25,726 nt of DNA from UBA5070 sp035604215. GTDB taxonomy: Bacteria; Fibrobacterota; Fibrobacteria; UBA5070. The DNA is taken from positions 1 through 25,726 of the forward strand of contig DATNIW010000175.1 of the NCBI GenBank assembly GCA_035604215.1. The letters are read 5' to 3'. This document shows, piece by piece, positions 1 through 5,961 of the stretch. The position numbers and the translations under genes are program-made. The notes under the pieces were generated by a model, which saw only the letters and a program-made list of their open reading frames with translations, was not told where the DNA came from and searched no databases. Each line of letters begins with the position of its first letter. Position 1 is the stretch's first letter.

Positions 1-7
1 GGCGCAA

Positions 8-81
8 GGGTTCGTAGCTCAGTTGGTTAGAGCGCCGCTCTGATAAGGCGGAGGCCGGTGGTTCGAGTCCACCCGGACCCA
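8..81 (+). tRNA. tRNA-Ile (anticodon GAU)
   Basis: A complete cloverleaf can be folded. The acceptor stem pairs 8-14 with 74-80 with one T-G pair. The D arm is 17-33 and the anticodon stem 35-39/47-51 encloses CTGATAA with GAT at 42-44. The T arm carries TTCGAGT. The discriminator is A81, and CCA is not encoded because ACT follows. It decodes AUC/AUU. It lies 11 nt before tRNA-Ala, the order normally seen in the 16S-23S spacer, but no 23S sequence follows here. Confidence 0.96.
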
Positions 82-92
82 CTCGATACCCA

Positions 93-165
93 GGGGTCAT
101 AGCTCAGTTGGTAGAGCGCCTGGTTTGCAACCAGGAGGTCAGGGGTTCGAGCCCCCTTGGCTCCA
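93..165 (+). tRNA. tRNA-Ala (anticodon UGC)
   Basis: The acceptor stem pairs 93-99 with 158-164, including G-T pairs. The anticodon stem 119-123/131-135 encloses TTTGCAA with TGC at 126-128. The T loop is TTCGAGC and the discriminator is A165, without an encoded CCA. It is probably co-transcribed with tRNA-Ile 11 nt upstream. The 3' half is overlapped on the other strand by the end of a small ORF (139-357). Confidence 0.96.
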
Positions 166-357
166 TGCCACAGGGGCCAGGGAGATGTCCCTCTCGAAGC
201 AGAGGACCACATTCTCCAGGAGCGCGTCCACGTGCGCTCCCGAATACTTCCAGCCCTGGCTGTACATGCGCTCCGCCTCGCCTTCCAGCCGGTCGATGGT
301 CTCCTGGCTGTTCCAGTCCGTTCGGAGTTCGAGGTGGCGTTCCGCGGTCTCTCTCAT
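139..357 (-). CDS. small hypothetical protein running into tRNA-Ala
   Basis: A 72-residue ORF starts with ATG at 357-355. I do not recognise a named family. The first 58 or so residues look like a real small folded domain: acidic/basic helices, then a GWKYSG turn and a strand ending FERDIS. This vaguely recalls small DUF4177-like proteins with a 'GW' followed by beta strands. The last 14 residues are read from the spacer and from the antisense of tRNA-Ala, because no stop occurs before 141-139. The Shine-Dalgarno is weak (CAGGCG). A TATGAT -10-like hexamer lies at 374-369 on the minus strand. It is divergent from the secreted-protein gene at 412. It could still be spurious. Confidence 0.5.
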   Translation of the reverse strand: MRETAERHLELRTDWNSQETIDRLEGEAERMYSQGWKYSGAHVDALLENVVLCFERDISLAPVAWSQGGSNP

Positions 358-367
358 CGCCTGATTC

Positions 368-374
368 TATCATA
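368..374. promoter_or_regulatory. overlapping divergent -10-like hexamers
   Basis: The 54-nt divergent gap contains TATCAT at 368-373 on the plus strand and TATGAT at 374-369 on the minus strand, each a 5/6 match to TATAAT. No convincing -35 boxes are visible at 17 nt. The position fits promoters for the genes starting at 412 (+) and 357 (-), but this is inference. Confidence 0.25.
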
Positions 375-411
375 CTGAAGGCTGCGGGAAAACCAGCCGA
401 CGAGGTCTTGA

Positions 412-1494
412 ATGCTTTCCATCCTGCTCTGCCTTTCCTTCGCGAATCCCATCGTCCTCGGCCTGTCCAGTCCGCTGGACACGACGAAGATCCGCCTCCC
501 CGTGCACGTGGTGGAAGTACGGGACCTGCGCATCCTGGCCAAGGAGGATCCACGGTTGCTGGGTGTCACGGAAACCGGGTTGTTCGAGCAGCGGACCGCC
601 TTGATGACGGAGAAGTCCGTGGCCGACGAAGTGGACTCCCTGGTTCTGGGTTGGGTCGTTCCGGACACCGCAGCCATTCCCGTGCGACTGGAGCTGCTCT
701 CCCTGGAAACCTGGCCCGTGGTCCGACCCGGCCCGGACCCCGTCCGCTCGCACGCCAGGATCCGCGTGGTTTCCATGGACAGCGCCAGGCCCGGCGTGCT
801 GCTGACGCCGGATGCCAACGCGGAGAACAAGGGCTTCGAGTCCGCCGAGGACCAGATGGGCCTGGTTCGAGGGAACATCCGGGATGCGCTGACCATGCTC
901 CGCGGCGACCGGCGACCGGTGCCCGAGGCGGGGCCGCCGATTTCCCCCGAGCCGGACAGCGCGGCCGATCCGCGCCGGATTCCGGTCCAGGACAGTGTGC
1001 CGAATTCCGTCCAACACGACCTGTGGCTCTCCGCTTCGCCGAGCTTCCAGACCGAATCAATGGCCCTGCGCTACTCCCAGCGTCTGAGCCCCCAGGCCGG
1101 ATGGGCCCTGGAGTACTGGACTGCCGTCCAATTCCGCGGGATCTGGAACGGCGACAGGTACTCCGACGTGTGGGCGGGGGAGATCCTGGGAGGTCAGGCC
1201 TGGAGCAGGCGCCTGGACGACGGGCGCGGTCCGTGGGCGTTGATGGGCTCCCTGGGCGGACTCCTGGGCACGGAGTCCTTCCGCAGGGTTTACCCGGACT
1301 CGTCGGGAAAGGGGACCCAACTGGGCCATCGGGCCCGCTATTGGTACGCCGGCGGACAGGCCCGGGGCGGGGTGCGGTGGGATGTCGATGGAGGGTGGAT
1401 CGCGGAAGCGGGGTTGCAGCTCGACGTACGGATTCCATCCGTGATCGCATGGTTCGATCCGGGAGTCTACCTGCAAGCCGGGTGGGAATTCTGA
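412..1494 (+). CDS. secreted, outer-membrane-like hypothetical protein
   Basis: This 360-residue protein has a short hydrophobic N-terminus (about residues 2-17) that could be a signal peptide, with a possible cut after LSFA. The first half is mixed alpha/beta without a motif I recognise. A Pro/Asp-rich linker lies near residues 165-200. The second half alternates short amphipathic strands rich in Trp, Tyr and Gly and ends AGWEF, that is, with a C-terminal aromatic residue as in outer-membrane beta-barrels. A GAGG Shine-Dalgarno sits 7 nt before ATG 412. It ends 2 nt before the GTG of pyrC, so the two are probably co-transcribed, although no functional link is evident. The exact family is unknown, and the barrel assignment is inference. 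Confidence 0.75.
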   Translation: MLSILLCLSFANPIVLGLSSPLDTTKIRLPVHVVEVRDLRILAKEDPRLLGVTETGLFEQRTALMTEKSVADEVDSLVLGWVVPDTAAIPVRLELLSLETWPVVRPGPDPVRSHARIRVVSMDSARPGVLLTPDANAENKGFESAEDQMGLVRGNIRDALTMLRGDRRPVPEAGPPISPEPDSAADPRRIPVQDSVPNSVQHDLWLSASPSFQTESMALRYSQRLSPQAGWALEYWTAVQFRGIWNGDRYSDVWAGEILGGQAWSRRLDDGRGPWALMGSLGGLLGTESFRRVYPDSSGKGTQLGHRARYWYAGGQARGGVRWDVDGGWIAEAGLQLDVRIPSVIAWFDPGVYLQAGWEF

Positions 1495-1496
1495 CC

Positions 1497-2498
1497 GTGG
1501 AAACATGGATTCTTCCGCGTCCGGACGATTTCCATGTCCATCTCCGCCAAGACCACGACCTTCCGTTGTTCGCACGCGAAGCGGCGCGTCGCTTCGCCCG
1601 CGTGCTCGTCATGCCGAACCTGGCACCACCTGTCCGGACCGCGGCCGACGTGACCTCCTACCGGGACGCGATCCTGGGCTCGGCACCGGATCTCCTGCCT
1701 CTCATGGCCTTCAAGCTGGTCCCGGATCTTTCCCTCTCCGACCTGGCGGACCTGGCCGCCGCGGGTGCCGTGGCCGGCAAGGTCTACCCGGAAGGCGTCA
1801 CGACCAATTCCGAGGGAGGCGTTCGGGACCTTCGACAGATCTCACCGCTGCTTCCGGCGATCGAGGAGCACGGACTGGTGGTGTGCTGCCACGGGGAGAA
1901 ACCCGGGGTGTTCAGCCTGGATCGGGAGGAGGCGTTCCTGGAAGAGTTCTCCGAGGTCTCGTCCGCTCACCCGGGGGTCCGGTTCGTGCTGGAGCACGTA
2001 TCGTCGGCCGCGGCCGTGAAGAGGATCGGGGAGCTGGGTGCCAACGCCGCGGCGACCATCACGCTGCACCACCTGGAGATCACCCTGGACGACCTGCTCG
2101 GCGGCAACCTGCATCCGCATCTGTTCTGCAAGCCGGTGGCCAAGCGGGAATCGGACCGGCAGGCCTTGAGGGAGGCCGCTTTTTCGGGAAACCCCAAGTT
2201 CTTCTTCGGATCCGACAGCGCGCCCCACCGCCGGGACCGCAAGGAATGCGCCTCGGGATGCGCGGGCGTCTACTCCATGCCGGTCGCCTTGGAAGGCCTT
2301 GCCTGCGTCTTCGACGCCGCCGAAGCGCGCCGGTCGCTGCCGGATTTCGTCGCAGGATTCGGCGCCGACTTCTACGGACTCCCCAGGACGACGGAAACCG
2401 TCACCCTGGTCCGAGATCCGTGGAGCGTGCCGGAGGTCGTCGACGGCGTGGTTCCGTACCGGGCCGGAGAGACCTTGGCCTGGCGCATCCGCGACTAG
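1497..2498 (+). CDS. pyrC: dihydroorotase (homodimeric PyrC type)
   Basis: Cytoplasmic zinc enzyme that cyclises N-carbamoyl-aspartate to dihydroorotate in pyrimidine synthesis. Counting from GTG 1497, the binuclear-metal ligands of the family are all present: H13 and H15 in DFHVHLR, the carboxylated K95 in GKVYPEG, H132 in CCHGE, H167 in LEHVSS, and D240 in GSDSAPH. The length of 333 residues is close to E. coli PyrC (348). The reading frame is open far upstream, but similarity begins at VETWILPRPDD, so GTG 1497 was chosen. It is 2 nt after the previous stop, with a GGTGGGA Shine-Dalgarno about 9 nt away. No other pyr gene is in the window. Its TAG overlaps the stop of the convergent gene. 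Confidence 0.95.
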   Translation: METWILPRPDDFHVHLRQDHDLPLFAREAARRFARVLVMPNLAPPVRTAADVTSYRDAILGSAPDLLPLMAFKLVPDLSLSDLADLAAAGAVAGKVYPEGVTTNSEGGVRDLRQISPLLPAIEEHGLVVCCHGEKPGVFSLDREEAFLEEFSEVSSAHPGVRFVLEHVSSAAAVKRIGELGANAAATITLHHLEITLDDLLGGNLHPHLFCKPVAKRESDRQALREAAFSGNPKFFFGSDSAPHRRDRKECASGCAGVYSMPVALEGLACVFDAAEARRSLPDFVAGFGADFYGLPRTTETVTLVRDPWSVPEVVDGVVPYRAGETLAWRIRD

Positions 2499-3946
2499 GC
2501 CGGCGTCCCGACCGCGGTGACGTAGAGGATCGCGTCCTGGAGATCCAGACCCAGGGTCTCGTTCACCAGATCGTCGAAGTAGCCTCCGATCCCCGATGCC
2601 CCGAGACCGAGGGCCTGGGCGGCGATGTTCAGGCGTTCCCCGTGGTGGCCCGCGTCCATGCACAACGGTCGGTAGGCGCGTTCCCCCAGGATGGAGACGG
2701 CCTTGGCGAGCGGGGCCGAGTGCACCACGAGGAACGCCGCGTCCGCGGCCAGGTCCTGGCCCAGACCGAAGTCGCGACAGGCCTCCCGCAGGGAGCCCCT
2801 CGAAACCGGTTCCAGGAGGTCGTCGTGGAGCCGGTGCACACCGGGTTCGATTCCCTCCACCGAAAGCGCCACGATCCATGTGGCCAGGAGGCCCGGCGGA
2901 GACAATTTCTGGGATTCCGGGATCGCGCTCCAGGCGAGGAGGGCCGAGAACCGGTCCAGGGGAATGTCGGTCGCGCGGAAGACCCGGCAGGAACGCCGCT
3001 CCACGCAGGCCTTCGCGACGTCGAGGGGAGGGACGGATCCGGAGAGTCGGAATCCGTCGGCGGTTTCCCGCGGCTCCCCGCGGACGGACCGCGGTCCCGG
3101 GAGGTCGAGGATGTCGCCCAGGCCGTGCGCGACCTGCTGCATGCGCCCGGGAGGGATCTCCGAGGGAATCCGCGAAGCGGGTATCGCGGGCCCGCTCCAG
3201 GAGCGGGGCCAATCGACGACAGGGGTTCCGCCCAGCGGCACGGTCAGGAGCGGGACCTCGTCGCTGTCCGGAAACAGCAGATCCGACAGGGCCTGGTCCC
3301 GAAAGCCGGAAAGAGGATACGGTTGCAGGCCTTCCCGGACCGCGGCGGCCAGGAGGTTCCCTCCGAGATGCCCCGCATCCAGGAGCACGCGACGGTACGC
3401 CCTCTCCCCGTAGCGCCAGGAACCGCGGGAGAAGATTCCGGTGAGGACCGCGACCGCTCCCGTTTCGGGAGGAAGGGGGTAGTCGAGCAGGATGGAGCGG
3501 GCCTCGGCCAGGAACGATCCCTTCCAGACCGGAATCAGCGAGAAACCCGGAGCGTGGAAATGCCAGATTCCCGGTGCGATCCCTTCCACGTCGAGAACGA
3601 TCCAGTAGAGTTCCACCGGGTACAAACCACCCGCGGACGGGGTGGTCCTGTAGAGGTGGGGATCGTCCTGGTCGCCAGCCACGCCGCTGACCCCCGCCGC
3701 GAACCACGACAACCGGGAAAGCGCGGCCAGGTCCAATCGGCCGGGCTCGGGGACATCCCATCCCTGTCCACCCCCCTGTTGGATGGTGTCCAGGAACTCC
3801 AGATGCGGTCGGATGTCGACGCGCTCCGTGCCGGTGATCTCCTTCCAGGGTTTCGGTCGAGCGGCCCAGTCCACGACACCTGCCCGATCCAGCGTACGGG
3901 GGTCGTACTTGGTCCGTTCATGGTAGCGTTCGAGGAAGCTGGCCAT
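2495..3946 (-). CDS. tandem SagB/ThcOx-type nitroreductase-fold dehydrogenase
   Basis: A 483-residue protein made of two nitroreductase-fold halves. The N-terminus has the family signature YHERTK (8-13). Half one shows TPSAGGLYP (102-110) and ERAYRRVLLDAGH (181-193). Half two restarts at ERRSCRVF (316-323) and has GERAYRPLCMDAGHHGE (421-437), but SPPGLLATW replaces the SAGGLYP element. This suggests that only one half retains the canonical flavin-site loop. SagB-like enzymes use FMN to oxidise azolines in RiPP pathways, but no cyclodehydratase or precursor peptide lies nearby, so the substrate is unknown. ATG 3946 has AAGGA about 9 nt upstream, inside the end of the phosphatase gene 4 nt away. 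It is the last gene of a three-gene operon and converges on pyrC with overlapping stops. Confidence 0.88.
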   Translation of the reverse strand: MASFLERYHERTKYDPRTLDRAGVVDWAARPKPWKEITGTERVDIRPHLEFLDTIQQGGGQGWDVPEPGRLDLAALSRLSWFAAGVSGVAGDQDDPHLYRTTPSAGGLYPVELYWIVLDVEGIAPGIWHFHAPGFSLIPVWKGSFLAEARSILLDYPLPPETGAVAVLTGIFSRGSWRYGERAYRRVLLDAGHLGGNLLAAAVREGLQPYPLSGFRDQALSDLLFPDSDEVPLLTVPLGGTPVVDWPRSWSGPAIPASRIPSEIPPGRMQQVAHGLGDILDLPGPRSVRGEPRETADGFRLSGSVPPLDVAKACVERRSCRVFRATDIPLDRFSALLAWSAIPESQKLSPPGLLATWIVALSVEGIEPGVHRLHDDLLEPVSRGSLREACRDFGLGQDLAADAAFLVVHSAPLAKAVSILGERAYRPLCMDAGHHGERLNIAAQALGLGASGIGGYFDDLVNETLGLDLQDAILYVTAVGTPA

Positions 3947-3950
3947 GGGT

Positions 3951-4613
3951 TCAGTCCTTCGCCATCGGGACGTATTCCCTGCGGGCCTGCACGTGGTAGA
4001 AGCGTTCCTCCTCGGGACACCAGCCGGTGAGCCGTCCTCCGTAGACGCAGCCGGTATCGAGCCCCTTCACATCGGGACGGTCCACCAGACCTCGCACCGC
4101 CCAGTGGCCGAACACGACGGGTACCGGCCACCGCATGCACTCGTACCAAGGGGGGTCCTCGGGTCGATCCAGGCATTCGCCGATTCCGTCCCAGGTCCTG
4201 ATGGTGATCAGGATGGACGGCGCCATCTGATCCAAACGGCTTTTCCCCGGCTCCAGGCCGGCGTGGACCACGAGCAACCCCTCGAGATCCAACCACAGCG
4301 GCCAGGTGCGGATTTCGTCGGCCAGTTCATGGATGCGGGGGCCGATCGAACGGGCGAATCGGAGCGCCTTCTCGTCCGAATCGGGATGGGGGGCATCGGC
4401 CACCCGAAGGAGCTTGGCGTCGTGGTTTCCGAGGACGCAACGCATCCCCTCGGAACGGACCAGATCGAGGACGCCTGCGGAATCGGGGCCTTTGTTGACG
4501 AGGTCGCCCACGGCCGCCAGGACGTCCCCTCGAGCAGGCCCGAATTTCGAGAGCAACTCGGCCAGCTCGTCCCTGCAGCCGTGGACATCGCCCACGACCA
4601 AGGTCCTCTTCAG
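3951..4613 (-). CDS. calcineurin-like metallophosphoesterase (PrpA/ApaH-like)
   Basis: Predicted two-metal phosphatase of the Ser/Thr protein phosphatase / bis(5'-nucleosyl)-tetraphosphatase superfamily. With the start used here (220 residues), the motifs are GDVHG (8-12), GDLVNKG (36-42), GNHD (62-65), HAG (117-119), GHW (169-171) and DTG (186-188). The start is unusual. Similarity begins at (M)KRTLVVGDVHG, whose first codon is CTG 4613-4611, overlapping the upstream TGA as CTGA. Alternatives are TTG 4601 or GTG 4595. The GTG has AGGA 8 nt upstream but would delete the first beta strand. The ATG at 4751 would overlap the CBM48 gene by 142 nt and was rejected. It lies between the CBM48 and SagB genes in one operon. 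The substrate could be a phosphoprotein or a dinucleotide. Confidence 0.87.
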   Translation of the reverse strand: MKRTLVVGDVHGCRDELAELLSKFGPARGDVLAAVGDLVNKGPDSAGVLDLVRSEGMRCVLGNHDAKLLRVADAPHPDSDEKALRFARSIGPRIHELADEIRTWPLWLDLEGLLVVHAGLEPGKSRLDQMAPSILITIRTWDGIGECLDRPEDPPWYECMRWPVPVVFGHWAVRGLVDRPDVKGLDTGCVYGGRLTGWCPEEERFYHVQARREYVPMAKD

Positions 4614-5107
4614 GTGACGATGAGCAGGTTGTTCGCCGAGCCGAAGGGATTGGCGATCTGCTCCCTCTCCGGGTCGGGTTCGTAGAAGGCGCCGTCGTAC
4701 ACGTACTTGTACTCGTAGGTGCCCGGGGCGAGACGGATCTGGATGTTCCAAACCCCGCTCTCGTCGCGGGTCAAGGGGTACTTCCCCAACGCCCAGCCGT
4801 TGAAGGAGCCCACCAGATCGACCCTCGTGGAGTTGGGAGAGTACCGTTCGAAGCGCACGAACACACCCGACCCCGGAGCCTTTGCCGGCGCTTTCGCCAA
4901 GGCCTTGGCGGGGATCTTCTTCGGAGGCGCGACCGGAACGGCATCCGGCTTCTTGGCGAGCTTCGGGACGCTCTTGGAGGGCGGGGCCTTTCTCGCGGGA
5001 GAGGCGGAGGGGACGACAGGCGCCTTGGATGCCGCTTTGGCGACCTTCTTCGGAGGCTTGGCCACCGGAGTGGAGATCTTGGATGTGCTGCTCTTCTTGG
5101 CGGGCAT
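4610..5107 (-). CDS. Lys/Ala/Pro-rich tail plus CBM48 (glycogen-binding) domain protein
   Basis: A 165-residue protein in two parts. Residues 1-80 are low-complexity Lys/Ala/Pro/Ser with repeated KAPAK-like steps, resembling histone H1-like or AlgP-like tails. Residues about 83-165 form an E-set/CBM48 domain of the AMPK-beta/isoamylase-N type. It has GSFNGW (100-105), PLTRDESGVW, and APGTYEYKYVYDG, followed by EPD and NPFGSANN near the end. CBM48 domains bind alpha-glucans such as glycogen. The tail could bind nucleic acid or another polyanion (inference). No enzyme domain is attached. ATG 5107 was chosen over the longer frame because GGAGG stands 6 nt upstream. It is the first gene of the operon with the phosphatase and the SagB protein. 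Confidence 0.87.
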   Translation of the reverse strand: MPAKKSSTSKISTPVAKPPKKVAKAASKAPVVPSASPARKAPPSKSVPKLAKKPDAVPVAPPKKIPAKALAKAPAKAPGSGVFVRFERYSPNSTRVDLVGSFNGWALGKYPLTRDESGVWNIQIRLAPGTYEYKYVYDGAFYEPDPEREQIANPFGSANNLLIVT

Positions 5108-5139
5108 GGTGCGCCTCCAGTATGAGGATGATGACCGAC

Positions 5140-5168
5140 GAAATAGAACATTACCTTTTCGGTGGCAA
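5140..5168 (-). promoter_or_regulatory. candidate sigma-70-type promoter of the CBM48 operon
   Basis: On the minus strand TTGCCA (5168-5163) is a 5/6 match to the -35 consensus. It is followed after 17 nt by TATTTC (5145-5140) as a weak -10. Transcription would start near 5133, giving a leader of about 25 nt with GGAGG before ATG 5107. The region is more AT-rich than its surroundings. Confidence 0.4.
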
Positions 5169-5231
5169 CGCGCCCTCGTCCGGACGAAGGATTGACGGAA
5201 TATGACAGCGGTTTCGGAGAGCGAGGGTGAG

Positions 5232-5237
5232 TATATT
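5232..5237 (+). promoter_or_regulatory. candidate -10 box upstream of the gene at 5273
   Basis: TATATT followed by a T run sits about 35 nt before ATG 5273 in an AT-rich pocket. The hexamer 17 nt upstream (CGGTTT) is a poor -35. Only the -10 is supported. Confidence 0.3.
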
Positions 5238-5272
5238 TTTCGTTTCTGAACTCCCGCGCGGGAACCGAGGAC

Positions 5273-5788
5273 ATGAGCGACAAGGAAATGGTCCGCAAGC
5301 GGATCAACAGTTTCATCAGTGCCAAGGACGGCTCGGACAGCGCCGCCGAGATCACGCGTCTGATCAAGAGCGTGTTCGACGATTTCCTGAACCAGGGGTT
5401 GACCCCGGAGAAGGCGGCGGAGAACGCCAGAATCGAAATCCTGTCCTGGAAATACCTGTTTCGCGTCCGGAAATCCGATTTCGCGGATCAATTGGCCCAG
5501 ATCGAAAAGGTCTGCGCCGGTTGCGACTTCTCCCGCCTGCTGACACCAAAGGTGGAGGTCGTCGAAGGGGCGTCCGTGAAGGTCAAGATCTACTACCGGA
5601 AGAACGGATTCCAGATCCAGGTGCCCAAGGGCTACCAGATCCGACCGTCCAACCTGGAACAGATGTCCAAGACCTTGGAGGAGTTCTACTTCGACAACCT
5701 GGACGACTTCTCGGATCGCACGCTCAAGGCGACCATGACGGTATCCCGGCTGGAGACATTGCCTCGCTACGATCTCTGGTTCGAATAG
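5273..5788 (+). CDS. conserved-looking hypothetical protein
   Basis: A 171-residue soluble protein that I do not recognise. It begins with a helical, charged region (about residues 1-80), including KRINSFISAKDGS and LTPEKAAENARIEILSWKY. A CAGC pair follows near residue 83. The rest is strand-rich, with VKVKIYYRKNGFQIQVP and a terminal acidic helix/strand segment ending YDLWFE. There is no signal peptide or membrane segment. The codon use and a well-formed start region suggest a real gene. A GAGG lies only 2 nt from the ATG, so the Shine-Dalgarno is poor. It is transcribed away from the CBM48 operon and followed by a strong hairpin/T-tract terminator. No function is proposed. Confidence 0.75.
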   Translation: MSDKEMVRKRINSFISAKDGSDSAAEITRLIKSVFDDFLNQGLTPEKAAENARIEILSWKYLFRVRKSDFADQLAQIEKVCAGCDFSRLLTPKVEVVEGASVKVKIYYRKNGFQIQVPKGYQIRPSNLEQMSKTLEEFYFDNLDDFSDRTLKATMTVSRLETLPRYDLWFE

Positions 5789-5810
5789 TCCCTACGGGGA
5801 TGACATTGAT

Positions 5811-5842
5811 TCGATTGTCGTGACAACCTGATCGAATTCAGG
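5811..5842 (+). other. repeat and alternative hairpin upstream of the terminator
   Basis: TCGATTGTC occurs at 5811-5819 and again at 5843-5851, with its inverse GACAATCGA at 5853-5861. A 5-bp hairpin CCTGA/TCAGG pairs 5827-5831 with 5838-5842 and shares bases 5840-5842 with the terminator stem. The first repeat could also pair with 5853-5861 in place of the second. TTGTC-GT-GACAA (5815-5826) is a short palindrome that could be an operator. The structures are visible; any regulatory role is inference. Confidence 0.35.
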
Positions 5843-5882
5843 TCGATTGTCAGACAATCGACCTCTTTCCACCTTCTTTTTT
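5840..5882 (+). terminator. rho-independent-like terminator after the gene at 5273
   Basis: A perfect 11-bp stem pairs 5840-5850 (AGGTCGATTGT) with 5854-5864 around a 3-nt loop. It is followed by a pyrimidine-rich stretch with a T run at about 5876-5883. It lies 52 nt after the stop of the upstream gene and about 80 nt before the next start. The T run begins about 11 nt after the stem, which is further than ideal. Confidence 0.6.
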
Positions 5883-5919
5883 TCCTTGGCACCCCGTTTG
5901 TTCATCCTGCGACTCAACC

Positions 5920-5941
5920 TCATCGGCATTGTCGCCGATGA
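5920..5941 (+). promoter_or_regulatory. leader hairpin next to the ribosome-binding site
   Basis: An 8-bp stem pairs TCATCGGC (5920-5927) with GCCGATGA (5934-5941) around the loop ATTGTC. It ends a few nt before the AGGAGGG Shine-Dalgarno (about 5949-5955) of the gene at 5962, so it could affect translation or RNA stability. The function is inference. Confidence 0.35.
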
Positions 5942-5961
5942 ATTGGCAGGAGGGACAGGCC

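Noticed and set aside
108..1496. Very long plus-strand frame leading into pyrC
   Set aside because: The upstream part is low-complexity Pro/Arg/Gly sequence antisense or out of frame to real genes; PyrC homology begins at the GTG at 1497.
1505..4030. Long plus-strand open frame of 841 codons
   Set aside because: It is a GC-driven shadow of pyrC and the SagB gene, rich in Arg/Gly/Pro with no domain.
4614..4751. Upstream ATG extension of the phosphatase gene
   Set aside because: It would overlap the CBM48 coding region by about 140 nt and adds an Arg-rich stretch unlike the family.
2495..5107. RiPP (thiazole/oxazole-modified peptide) cluster because of the SagB-type gene
   Set aside because: No cyclodehydratase, precursor peptide, protease or exporter is near; the neighbours are a CBM48 protein and a phosphatase.
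5108..5491. N-terminal extension of the CBM48 protein
   Set aside because: It is antisense to the gene at 5273, and a good GGAGG stands before ATG 5107.
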